Origin: an uncultured Prevotellaceae bacterium
GTDB lineage: Bacteria; Bacteroidota; Bacteroidia; Bacteroidales; Bacteroidaceae
NCBI GenBank assembly: GCA_900316355.1
Contig: ONCQ01000014.1
Coordinates: forward strand, 1 to 56,944
Length of the DNA: 56,944 nt
Direction of reading: 5' to 3'
Below the pieces are notes generated by a model. It was not told where the DNA came from and ran no database searches. It saw only the letters and a program-made list of their open reading frames with translations. This document shows positions 31,605 through 41,400 of the stretch, piece by piece. The first letter of the stretch is position 1. Each line of letters opens with the position of its first letter. The position numbers were made by a program, and so were the translations under genes.

Positions 31605-33857
31605 ATGAAACGACTCTTTTTTCTTGCGTTGTCCCTCCTTGTGACAACTACCATCCTCTGGGCTGTCCCAGCCCGTCGCGGACAATGGAAAATGCTCAAG
31701 CTCGCTGATGGCAGCGAGGTGCGGGCGGAGTTACGCGGTGATGCTTTCTGCCATTTCTATCAGGACATCAACGGCGTACGCTACGCCCAGATACCTAATT
31801 CCTCCTGTTATCAAGTGATTACCCCTTCACAACTCACCACGGTCCGTGCCTCAGCGCGCCGCAAGGCCCCCCGTCGCATCACCATCGGTCAGGAACGTGA
31901 ACCGCTGAGGGGCACTCACAGGGAACTTGTCATCCTCGTCAATTTCTCCAACTTGCAGTTTCAGGATGGCAATACCCTTGAACTCTTCAACCGTATGCTC
32001 AACGAGGAGAACTTCGCCGACATGTCACTCGGCATGACCGACGGCTCTGCGCGCGACTATTTCTCTGCGCAGAGTGGTGGCCAGTTCACCATGCAGTTCG
32101 ATGTGGTGGGGCCTGTGACCCTTCCTCATCCCTACAGCTATTACGGCGATAACTATGATGACATACAGGCACAGGATGTGGCTCCTGAGCAGATGGTCGT
32201 AGATGCCGTGAATCTGGTGAAGAGCCAGCATACCGAGATTGATTTCTCCAACTATGACAACGATGGCGACGGCAAAGTTGATCAGGTGTTCATCCTCTAT
32301 GCAGGCAAGAATGAGAGCGCCGGTGGTGATGCCAACACCATCTGGCCACATAAGTACAGCCTCTCGCAGGCGTTGCTGACGCCCGTTTCCGCTAACGGCG
32401 TGAAGGTAGATGATTATGCCTGCACGTCTGAGCTCTCTCCGTTATATACGGAATCCGGCACGGCCTTCGTCCTCGCAGGCATCGGCACCTTCTGCCATGA
32501 GTTCAGCCATTGCCTCGGTCTGCCCGATGTCTATGATGTGGCCGGCGTCAACTATGGCATGAACACATGGAGCATCATGGACCAGGGTGAGTGGAATGGC
32601 TTCAATGTCGCCGGCTACACGCCTGCCGGCTATACCGCATACGAACGTATGTACTGTGGCTGGCTGCAGCCCATCGAGCTGACAGAAGATACACAGATTC
32701 GTGGCATGAAACCCCTCTCGCAGGGCGGGCAGTCGTACATCATCTACAACCAGGCCAACCGCAATGAGTATTACCTTCTGGAGAATCGTCAGATGGTGGG
32801 GTGGGACCGCTGCCTCGACGGCACGGAAGAGCATTCACTGTTGGGACTCCTTGTGACCCATGTCGATTTCGACGCCGAATTATGGAGCCGCAATCTCGTC
32901 AACTGCACAGACCCCACCAGACTCTCCTATGAGGAAGTCAGCAACGACCACCAGCGTCTGCATGTTGTGGCAGCTGACAACAGCTATCAGACCTACAAGG
33001 TGGACCCCGTCTATAACTTTGAATGGTACGACTATGCTGATGTCATGGGCGATTGCTATCCCTACGGCCAACTCGACAGCCTCACCAACACCTCCAATCC
33101 GCGTGCCACGCTGTACAATAAGAACAACGACGGCCGCAAACTCCTCAATGCGGCCATCACCAATGTCAAGCAGAATGCCGATGGAACCATCGACTTTGAC
33201 TTCCGCATCGACAATGTGACGGGCGACGATGAGGCCGGGTATGTCTATTTCTATGAGTCCTTCAACGATTGCGCCGGCACGGGTGGCAACGACGGCAAAT
33301 GGGGTGGGGCGGCTAACATCGGCAGCGCTGCTTTCAAGGCTGACAATGCGGGTTGGTTTGCCACCAATGACAAAGGCGGCGCTAACGCCTGCGCTAAGTT
33401 CGGCAACAGCCGTACAGCCTCGATAGTCACAACACCCGAGTTCGCCATCAACGGCTCTGCCTCGTTCTCGTTCCTGGCAGCGCCCTGGACGGGTGAGGGG
33501 AACAAGCTGACGCTGTCGCTCTACAGCGATGACAGCAATCTCGCCGACTTCACCATCTCCGAGACGACTTTTGAGTTGCAGCCTGGACAGTGGACAGAAT
33601 GCAAGACCACCATCACCGGCTATGGCAAGCTCCATGTCCGCTTCACGCCTACGGAACCTCTCCATCGTTTCTTCCTCGATGAGGTCCGCTGCGAAAGCAA
33701 TGGCTCCTCAACAGGTGTCGCCCAGCTGCCCATAGAGCCGTCTAATTCTGCAAACGACTCATCTGTGCGATATTATGACCTCTCTGGCCGTCGCGTTTCT
33801 CCCAATGCGCTCAAACATGGCATTTACATTGTAAATGGGAAGAAAATAGCGCGCTAA
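31605..33857 (+). CDS. M6-family metalloprotease, T9SS-secreted
   Basis: 750 residues from ATG 31605 (signal peptide MKRLFFLALSLLVTTTILWA). An alternative TTG at 31587 lies in the repeat array and is less likely. The catalytic domain (about 100-430) carries HEFSHCLGLPD (298-308), the HExxHxxGxxD zinc motif, and NTWSIMDQGEW, the Met-turn region of M6/immune-inhibitor-A-like peptidases. YDNDGDGKVDQVFI resembles a Ca-binding loop. A beta-sandwich (about 535-690) with AGYVYFYESFND and FFLDEVRC follows, then a tail ending DLSGRRVSPNALKHGIYIVNGKKIAR, a T9SS type A sorting signal. It is expected to be a surface or extracellular protease. It heads a run of four secreted-protein genes. Confidence 0.92.
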   Translation: MKRLFFLALSLLVTTTILWAVPARRGQWKMLKLADGSEVRAELRGDAFCHFYQDINGVRYAQIPNSSCYQVITPSQLTTVRASARRKAPRRITIGQEREPLRGTHRELVILVNFSNLQFQDGNTLELFNRMLNEENFADMSLGMTDGSARDYFSAQSGGQFTMQFDVVGPVTLPHPYSYYGDNYDDIQAQDVAPEQMVVDAVNLVKSQHTEIDFSNYDNDGDGKVDQVFILYAGKNESAGGDANTIWPHKYSLSQALLTPVSANGVKVDDYACTSELSPLYTESGTAFVLAGIGTFCHEFSHCLGLPDVYDVAGVNYGMNTWSIMDQGEWNGFNVAGYTPAGYTAYERMYCGWLQPIELTEDTQIRGMKPLSQGGQSYIIYNQANRNEYYLLENRQMVGWDRCLDGTEEHSLLGLLVTHVDFDAELWSRNLVNCTDPTRLSYEEVSNDHQRLHVVAADNSYQTYKVDPVYNFEWYDYADVMGDCYPYGQLDSLTNTSNPRATLYNKNNDGRKLLNAAITNVKQNADGTIDFDFRIDNVTGDDEAGYVYFYESFNDCAGTGGNDGKWGGAANIGSAAFKADNAGWFATNDKGGANACAKFGNSRTASIVTTPEFAINGSASFSFLAAPWTGEGNKLTLSLYSDDSNLADFTISETTFELQPGQWTECKTTITGYGKLHVRFTPTEPLHRFFLDEVRCESNGSSTGVAQLPIEPSNSANDSSVRYYDLSGRRVSPNALKHGIYIVNGKKIAR

Positions 33858-33886
33858 GGACTACTTATTGTTACTTTTCATTGATA

Positions 33887-33924
33887 AAAAGTGCGGATTT
33901 GTCATAAATCTGCACTTTTTTCTT
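33887..33924 (+). terminator. Intrinsic terminator after the M6 protease gene
   Basis: Stem AAAAGTGCGGATTT / AAATCTGCACTTTT (13 of 14 pairs), 5-base loop, then a T-rich tail. Confidence 0.88.
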
Positions 33925-33953
33925 TGCCGAATGAATATGTTTTAATAATTTTG
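33923..33953 (+). promoter_or_regulatory. Promoter (TTTG, 19 bases, TAATTTTG)
   Basis: TTTG at 33923-33926 and TAATTTTG at 33946-33953 with 19-base spacing, 49 bases before the ATG at 34003. It overlaps the tail of the terminator above. Confidence 0.7.
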
Positions 33954-34002
33954 CGCCGTTTTTGTAAGAACGTTTGCCAAAAAGTTCATTCAATTTTATA
34001 TT

Positions 34003-36447
34003 ATGATAAAGAAAATTCTTTACATGGTAGCGTTTGCTGCTACACTTGGTGCAGTGACTGCACCGGCCTCAGCTCAGGATGTACAGTTCCACGGGAATGT
34101 CATCAACGGCCATTGGTATCAGAACAATGACACCCGTGAGTGGACGACCTATCTGGTTGGTATGTATCATTTCACCAACCAGAAGACCACTTGGGCTTAT
34201 GACATCACTCGTGAGTACGATTCCTCCACGAGCACGATGACCTTCTCATCTGCCAACATTGAGACCCTCAACCCCGCTCTGTATGGCGGTCAGGGCGCTG
34301 TTCGCGTGGGTGATTTCTTCTACACGTTCTACGGTCGTGAGGCTGAGAACGAGAACGACCCCGGCAACATCGGTGGTGAGTACGGTTCCGAGACCATGGA
34401 AGTGGTGGCCCGCAAGTGGAACATCAACACATGGGAGAAGGTAGATGAGCAGGTGTTCAGCGTCAACCGCGGCCTGAACTTCACCGACCTTACCTATGAT
34501 CCCCTCACCGACGAAGTCTATTGCATCTATAGCGACATCTCCGGCTCCGGTCAGGATGCCCTCAACAACTATTACCTCGGCACGCTGGACCTCGAGACGA
34601 TGACTGTCACACGCATCAGCAAGCGCTCACCCGACTGCGACTTCCGTGCACTGGCAGCTCACCCCAACGGCAATCTATATGCGCTGGCATACGGTGGCCG
34701 TCAGGTTGGTGACACCAGCTTCCCCGCATCACTCTACATCATCGACAAGAACACTGGCGAATACACCAAGGTCGGCGACCTCGGTCATGGCATCCCACGA
34801 ACCAAGCTCCAGTCCATGGTGGCTGACTTCCGCACAGGCAAGCTCTACCACGCTGGTAACATGTACAACAGCGATGTTGAGAAGAGTACCAGCAGCAAGA
34901 GCACCAAGGACACAGGTCTCTATGAAATAGACATCACCACCGGTCAGGCAACCCTTCTCTCCAAGTTCCCCTACAAGGAGAGCATCGTGGGCCTCTGGAT
35001 TGAGGGTGACATCGTCAAGAAGAACTATGACCTGAATGTGAAGATGCAAGCTCCTGCACAGTTCACGGCCAACACTCCGGGCACCGTCTTTGCTAAGGTC
35101 AAGAACCTCGGTGTCAACGAAGCTACAGGCTATACCGTCAACCTCTATGTCAATGGCCGTGTGGCTGCGTCTGTCGAGGGCAACGCCCTGGCAGCAGGTG
35201 CCGCACAGACCTACATGCTTGATTACACTGCCACTGCCGGCGACGGTTCTTCCGTGAATATCTATGTCACTGTGGACTATGCTGCTGATGAGAACATCAT
35301 CAACAACACTTCTGCAGCCGCTGACGTTCGTGTCTCCAACCTCGCTCTGCCTACTGTCAGCCTGATGGGTATGCTGATGAGTGGCACCACAGCCCTGGCT
35401 TGGGAAGCTCCCCAGCTTGGCACTCCCGTCAAGGAGGACTTCGAGAGCTATGCACCCTTCATCATCAGCGGCATCGGCGGGTGGACCACCCAGCAGCTTG
35501 GTGGTAAGGAAGCCACAGCCGTTATCAACTCACCCCTGTATGGTCAGCTGACATACCCCAACGCAGGCGCACCCTTTGCCTATCAGGTCTTCAATCCTGC
35601 CGAGTCAGGTCTGGATTCCTATTACTATGAAGAGGAGGACTGCTCTTTCTACTGCCAGTCCGGTTCTCAGATGCTGCTGTCGATGGTCGGCGCTAAGCGT
35701 GCCAACAATACCGAAGGCCACGAGAATGTCATCAGCAACGACTGGCTGATCTCCCCTGAACTCTCAGGCAAGGCACAGACCATCTCCTTCTACGCAAAGT
35801 GCTGGACCTCGCAGGTCGCCTATCAGGGCATGTATCGTCACTATGTCGAGCTCTTCAATGTCCTCTATTCCACGACAGACACCAACCCCGAAAGCTTCAT
35901 CCAGCTGGGCGAGACCAATCGCGCTGCCATGTGGTTCTCTGACGGCGCTTTCGTCTTCGACCTCCCCGAAGGTGCCAAGTACTTCGCCATCCAGTGCGTC
36001 AGCGACCCCAACGGCACCACTCCCGTGCCTACTGACGAGACCGAGTATGACTTCATGAACAACGACAACGAAGGCTGGATGTTCTTCGTTGATGATATCA
36101 CCTACACTCCTGCCAGCCCACACCTCCTTGGCTACAATGTCTATAAGAATGGCGTGAAGATGAACACCGAGCTCCTCACCGATGTGGAGTACTTCGATGC
36201 CGAAGGCCAGGGCTATTATAATAATGTCTATGGTGTCAGCGCTGTCTATGAGGAAGGTGAGAGTCCTGTCTCCAACCTCTACACCGTCATCGGCACAGGC
36301 ATCAATGGCATCGATGCCGCCCGTACTGCTCAGCCCGGGGGCTTCTACACCCTCACGGGTAAGTATGTGGGTCGTGTGAAACCCGCTAAGAGCGGTGTCT
36401 ATGTCGTGCGCAAGTCTGGTTCGTCGCAAAAAGTTATCATCAAATAA
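34003..36447 (+). CDS. T9SS-secreted adhesin-like protein with propeller-like, CARDB and cleaved-adhesin domains
   Basis: 814 residues with signal peptide (ends TAPASAQ). Residues about 30-345 show repeated short strand blocks (FTDLTYDPLTDEVYCIYSD, FRALAAHPNGNLYALAYGG, LYHAGNMYNSD) suggestive of a beta-propeller. About 345-450 is a CARDB-like Ig domain (FAKVKNLGVNEATGYTVNLYVNG). About 465-700 is a cleaved-adhesin / choice-of-anchor J module (FESYAPFIISGIGGWTTQQ ... NDWLISPEL ... WMFFVDDITY). The C-terminus ends FYTLTGKYVGRVKPAKSGVYVVRKSG..KVIIK, a T9SS sorting tail. It is probably a surface adhesin or binding protein; the ligand is unknown. Confidence 0.82.
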   Translation: MIKKILYMVAFAATLGAVTAPASAQDVQFHGNVINGHWYQNNDTREWTTYLVGMYHFTNQKTTWAYDITREYDSSTSTMTFSSANIETLNPALYGGQGAVRVGDFFYTFYGREAENENDPGNIGGEYGSETMEVVARKWNINTWEKVDEQVFSVNRGLNFTDLTYDPLTDEVYCIYSDISGSGQDALNNYYLGTLDLETMTVTRISKRSPDCDFRALAAHPNGNLYALAYGGRQVGDTSFPASLYIIDKNTGEYTKVGDLGHGIPRTKLQSMVADFRTGKLYHAGNMYNSDVEKSTSSKSTKDTGLYEIDITTGQATLLSKFPYKESIVGLWIEGDIVKKNYDLNVKMQAPAQFTANTPGTVFAKVKNLGVNEATGYTVNLYVNGRVAASVEGNALAAGAAQTYMLDYTATAGDGSSVNIYVTVDYAADENIINNTSAAADVRVSNLALPTVSLMGMLMSGTTALAWEAPQLGTPVKEDFESYAPFIISGIGGWTTQQLGGKEATAVINSPLYGQLTYPNAGAPFAYQVFNPAESGLDSYYYEEEDCSFYCQSGSQMLLSMVGAKRANNTEGHENVISNDWLISPELSGKAQTISFYAKCWTSQVAYQGMYRHYVELFNVLYSTTDTNPESFIQLGETNRAAMWFSDGAFVFDLPEGAKYFAIQCVSDPNGTTPVPTDETEYDFMNNDNEGWMFFVDDITYTPASPHLLGYNVYKNGVKMNTELLTDVEYFDAEGQGYYNNVYGVSAVYEEGESPVSNLYTVIGTGINGIDAARTAQPGGFYTLTGKYVGRVKPAKSGVYVVRKSGSSQKVIIK

Positions 36448-36459
36448 CAGCCATCCCTC

Positions 36460-36478
36460 TTCCCCCTTTGGGGGTGAA
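36460..36478. repeat. Solo C/G-rich hairpin (REP-like)
   Basis: TTCCCCCTTTGGGGGTGAA, a short palindrome of the same look as single ends of the paired elements (CCCTC-rich left flank, loop TTT). Confidence 0.65.
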
Positions 36479-36490
36479 TCCCTACCGCAG

Positions 36491-36531
36491 AGAAAGACAC
36501 CGTTCCTCCGTCCTGAGGCGCGTGTCTTTCT
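36491..36531 (+). terminator. Terminator-like hairpin
   Basis: Perfect 10-base arms AGAAAGACAC (36491-36500) and GTGTCTTTCT (36522-36531) with a nested CCTC/GAGG pair in the loop. It lies 44 bases after the stop at 36447. The tail is only moderately T-rich. Confidence 0.65.
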
Positions 36532-36554
36532 TCGGCGTTTAACAGAAAACATCA

Positions 36555-36595
36555 CTACATATTTTTCACTTTTCACTTTACACTTTTCATTCTCA
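36555..36595. repeat. Short TTTTCACT-type tandem run before a start codon
   Basis: Degenerate units related to TTTTCACT (CTTTTCACTTTACACTTTTC) end five bases before the ATG at 36596. It resembles in position and unit size the arrays at 5673, 31483 and 50451. Confidence 0.6.
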
Positions 36596-38404
36596 ATGAA
36601 ATATCTCTACACACTTCTTGTTTGTTCCGTCCTCTCCGTCGCTCTGCACGCACAGGCCACGCTGAATGTCGGCTATGTCGCCGATGATGATCCCCTAATG
36701 GTTATCAATGGCCAGCCCCAGGGCGTCTGCACCCTCATCGGGACGGACCTCATACAGAAATATGCCGGCTCCGATATCGTCGGTATGCGATTCTCTATGG
36801 CATCCATTGATGTGGATGCCTTGCGCTTTTTCATCTCTGCCGACCCCAATCCCAACACTCCCTCACAGGACCTTGCTTCGGCCACCCTTACGGATGTGGA
36901 AGAGGGATGGAATCAGGTGACCTTCACCACCCCCTATACCATCAAGGGCACCGAGACGGAGCTTTATATGGGCTACTATGTGGAGTATTCCACTTCCCAG
37001 TCGCACCCCGTCATGGTGAGTTCAGCCGTCCGTAACTATGGCCTGCTGGCCTATACCGACGACACCTATGGCCTCGGCTGGTATGACTATTCCTCGACCG
37101 GCACCCTCGCCGTGCAGCTTGTCATCAGCGGTGGCAACCTGCCCGACTACGACCCTGCCGTCGTGAACTTCTCCACCGACACGCACTACTACAAGTCCGA
37201 TGAGACCGAGATGCATATCCGCTTCACCATCGAGAACCACGGCCTCAAGGCCATCCCTGGTGTCACCCTCGAACTCTCCTGCGACGGCACTCCCGTTGGA
37301 CAGCTCGTCGTTGACGAAGCGGTTACCAGCTCCAGCGTCGTCAACCAGCAGCTCTCCCTCAAGGACCTCGGCCTCGCTGCCGGCCAGCACACCTTCAGCG
37401 TTCGCATCGTATCCCTGAAGGATGCCACCATCAGCCCCGACACCGATGCTGATGACCAGGCTACCACCTCCTTCCACATCTACGACAATGCCAGCACCCG
37501 CACGGGTCAGCTCATGGAGGTGTATGTCAATCAGTATAACAACGCTATTCCTACGCTGCAGAACGCTGTCGCTACGCTCATGACCTCGCAGCCTAAGCTC
37601 ATCCCCGTCTTCATCCATACAGATGTTTATGGCAGCGACCGCCACGATGTCCTCGCCATTCCCGAGGCTACAGCTCTCGGTCAGCGCTTCGGCTTGAATG
37701 ATGTGCCTGCGATGACCTACAACCGCATCGTGCTTGGCGGCTACAGCGACATGCTGATGACGCCCAACACAGGCGACAATGCTGCCGCCTATCTCGAAGG
37801 CCTCCTCAACTATGTGGATGCCAGCACACCCGCCTTCGCCACTGTCAGCTTCAAGTCCGTGAGCTACAACGAAGAGACGAAGGAACTCGTCATCACCGTC
37901 AATGGCACACGTGGTGGTGACTATCTCAATATCTTCGGCAACGGAGCCCTCACCCTTTATCTCACCGAGGACCGTGTCATGGCCGACCAGACCAATACCG
38001 ACGGTTCAGTCTCCTCCTTCTCCCATGACCATGTCCTCCGCCACATCGCCACCGCCACCCTTGGCGACCCTGTGGAGTGGAGCCCCGTCATCCGTTTCAC
38101 GAAAGAATACACCGTGAAGGTGGATCCCAGCTGGAACCTTGGCAATATGCACGCCATCGCTTTCCTCGGCAAGAGCATCACCGATGAAACGCTGTTGGAC
38201 AACTGCGATGTCACCAATGCCGCCACGTTCCCCATCGCCTCCATCCTTCCCGATGGAATCGCCTCTTTGGCTGCTCCCGCTCCCATCGCCACCCCCTGGT
38301 ATGACCTCAGCGGCCGCCAAATTGTAAATGGTAAATCGTCCAATGGTCAGTTACCACGTGGCATTTACATCTGCAATGGCAAGAAAGTGATGATGAAGAA
38401 ATAA
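36596..38404 (+). CDS. T9SS-secreted Omp28-like protein
   Basis: 602 residues from ATG 36596, which starts a good signal peptide (MKYLYTLLVCSVLSVALHAQ); upstream in-frame codons overlap a hairpin and are not coding. Regions: an N-terminal beta domain (about 20-190), an Ig/CARDB-like domain (about 200-330; MHIRFTIENHGLKAIPGVTLELS), then an Omp28-like part (about 350-570; LIPVFIHTDVYGSD, VPAMTYNRIVLGG, HVLRHIATATLGD). The tail ends DLSGRQIV...LPRGIYICNGKKVMMKK, a T9SS sorting signal. The Cys-pair motif found at the start of many Omp28 proteins is not seen here. Function unknown, surface location expected. Confidence 0.8.
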   Translation: MKYLYTLLVCSVLSVALHAQATLNVGYVADDDPLMVINGQPQGVCTLIGTDLIQKYAGSDIVGMRFSMASIDVDALRFFISADPNPNTPSQDLASATLTDVEEGWNQVTFTTPYTIKGTETELYMGYYVEYSTSQSHPVMVSSAVRNYGLLAYTDDTYGLGWYDYSSTGTLAVQLVISGGNLPDYDPAVVNFSTDTHYYKSDETEMHIRFTIENHGLKAIPGVTLELSCDGTPVGQLVVDEAVTSSSVVNQQLSLKDLGLAAGQHTFSVRIVSLKDATISPDTDADDQATTSFHIYDNASTRTGQLMEVYVNQYNNAIPTLQNAVATLMTSQPKLIPVFIHTDVYGSDRHDVLAIPEATALGQRFGLNDVPAMTYNRIVLGGYSDMLMTPNTGDNAAAYLEGLLNYVDASTPAFATVSFKSVSYNEETKELVITVNGTRGGDYLNIFGNGALTLYLTEDRVMADQTNTDGSVSSFSHDHVLRHIATATLGDPVEWSPVIRFTKEYTVKVDPSWNLGNMHAIAFLGKSITDETLLDNCDVTNAATFPIASILPDGIASLAAPAPIATPWYDLSGRQIVNGKSSNGQLPRGIYICNGKKVMMKK

Positions 38405-38441
38405 TCAAATAAACACAATAATAAACAAAATCAAAAAACTT

Positions 38442-41400
38442 ATGAAACACTTTTTTAGTTTTAGAAAAGCTAAGCTCCTGCTCGCAGCTTTAATGCTGCT
38501 GGTGACAGGAGGAGTGAGCCCGGCATGGGCACAGGTGACTGAATCGTTCGAGGAGGTCACATTGGTTGATGCTGACACATGGGGACAGGCTGGAGAACTC
38601 TCCAATGGTTGGATTTGCACTAACGCAAGTGGTACAAAATATTCAACCGGCATTGGTCCTTCTGATGAATACAAATATTGGATAGCAACAAGAGCTAACA
38701 CTGGTGACAAGTCATTAGGAAGTATTTCTAGTAATAGTAATAGCTATTACATGGTAATACCTGTTTTGATGTCTGGCGATATCACTTTCCATATGTGTAC
38801 CAATTCTACATCATCATACACCTATGGCTATGTAAAAATCCATAAAGTTACAGATAATGGTGATGGAACATACACGATAAATCCTTCGGCATTTAGCACT
38901 CAAACGAAAAGTGGTAGTAGTAGTTACACATGGGCTGAGAAAACAGTTTCTCTTGGTGACGAAGAAACGATGATAGCAATATGCGCTTATCGTGCTTTTA
39001 TTGATGATTTCACCTATACGCCATATGTTGAAACGGGCACCAAAAAGCCAAAGAATCCTACCATTTCTGATATTACAACCGAATCTGCCACCCTCAGTTG
39101 GACTAAGGGTGATGAAGCAGATGCTGCTTGGCAAATTGTTTACTCAACAGTAGAGAGTTTCGACAAGGATGCTGCTACGCCTATTGACGTTAATACCACA
39201 TCTTACTCATTCTCCGGACTTGAATCCAGCACAACATATTATGCAGCTGTTCGCACTTACGCTGGTGCTGGCGATGGAGAACAGAGTGCTTGGGTTACTA
39301 CAAGTTTCAAAACCCTCCGGGCTCCCATTACGTCATTCCCGTGGTCAGAAGATTTCACAGGCCTAACTTCTGGTAATATTCCTGATGGTTGGGACAATAC
39401 AGACGGAACGACGACTTCGGCATCTTATAAGTGGACATATTATAGCAGTGGAAATACAGCTTCTCCTTGTCTGAGGTTTAATTCCTATAACAACTCTAAT
39501 AATAACACGAATTTCTTGAAGACTCCTACCATGTCTTATGCACAGAATGCAAACATGCAGTTGAAGTTCTGGTATAAGAATCCAAAGGGTGGTGATTTCT
39601 CTGTTTATATTTCTAATGATGGCGGAGCTACTTATACTGAAGAGCTGGCTTCTGGTCTGACTAACGCTTCTTCATGGACAGAAAAGGTAATAGACCTTCC
39701 CACAGATGAATATTACGATAATGTTGTTATCGTGTTTAAGGGAACATCTAACTATGGCAGTGGTGATGCTTATATCTATCTTGACGATATTCTTGTCAAA
39801 GAGAATGCCAGCTATGCCATGAGCATTAGCGGTGAAGATGTTGTAAGCAATGCTATAACTTTTGGAGAGGTTAAGAACACTTCTACTACCAAAACATTTA
39901 CCATCAGCAATGATGGCGCAAACAATTTAACGGGAGTGTCCGTTGTTAGCAGCGATGCAGAAGTATTTACAGTTTCTGACACAGGTTTTGACATTGCAGC
40001 AGGTGAGACCAAAGACATCACGGTAACATTTGTGAAGGGCGTTGTTGGCAATTACGAAGAAACAATTACCGTAAGCCAAGCAAACGTGGCCTCACCAATT
40101 GTTCTGGCTGTAACAGGTTCTTACGCTACTCCTACTGCTGCCGTCATGGCTGTGAAAGTAGGTGAAGAGGCAGTAGGCGAAACGGTTGCTTTTGGTTCTG
40201 TTGGCAAGGCTAAGACATTGTCAATTACGGTATCCAACACTGGTGAGGCTGATCTCGTTATCAGCAGCATTACATCAAGCAATACTACCGACTTTACCGT
40301 ATCACCTTCTACATTGACAGTACAGGGCGGAAGCAGTAAGACTTTTGATATTACCTTTGTTTACGATGCAGAGGTGCTGGATGCAGAGAAGACGGCTACC
40401 ATTACGGTTACTCCGAGCAACGATGGTCTTGCCCCCGTTGCGTTCACAGTGACCGGTACCCGCATCGAGCAGTGGAGTGAGGACTTCAGCGGTAATGCTC
40501 TGCCTGACGGATGGGAAAATGACAACACGTCTGGTTGGACTTTTGCTGATGGCGTGGCTAAAGGACACTATGCATATGGTTCTGGATATTATTTAACCAC
40601 TCCTTCACTTAAAGTCGAAGACCCAAGTGATGAGCTTACCTTTGATTATGCAGCTACTGCAAATTATGTTTCTGTTACAATTCAAAAATCAAAGAATGGT
40701 GGCGCATGGGAAACTTGCAGCACTGCTACTCCCATTGGAACGTTAAACAACGGTAATGCTGGTACTGCAACTATTACAGGTCTTGAAGCTGGCAACTATA
40801 AGTTCCGTTTCAAGAACGATGATTATAACCTTGACAACTTCCAGGGCTTCAAGCGTAATATGAACGACCCGAAGATGGGTATTTATAGCGATGAGGAGTG
40901 CACGGTTGCTGTAGCTACCAGCGTAACGAACGACTTCGGTTTTGCTACGACTGACCAGACAACCACCTATTATATTAAGAATGATGGTACAGGCACAATG
41001 ACCCTCTCCAAGGGTGATAATCCTGAAGGCTTCACCGCTACGCTTGATAAGACATCTGTTGCTGCTGGTGAGCACGCTACGCTGACTATCACCATGCCTG
41101 CTGCTGATAACGCTGGCTACCATAGCGGTAACATCGTTGTAACTGCTACTGATCTTGGAACCTTTACCGTTGCTGCAAGCGGTGTAGTTGTCGATGAAAA
41201 CAAACTTTATCTTGATTTCTCTTCAGACAACATTCCTGCAACATGGACAGCTAATAACTGGTCTAAGAATGGTGCTGGATATCTTGAACAGACATCTTAT
41301 ACCAAATATGGTCTGGAGACTGCATGGCTTAATGCAGAAGCCGATGAAGAGTTGGTCATTGAAGCACAAAACACATCAACAAGTTCTTATTACACCTTTG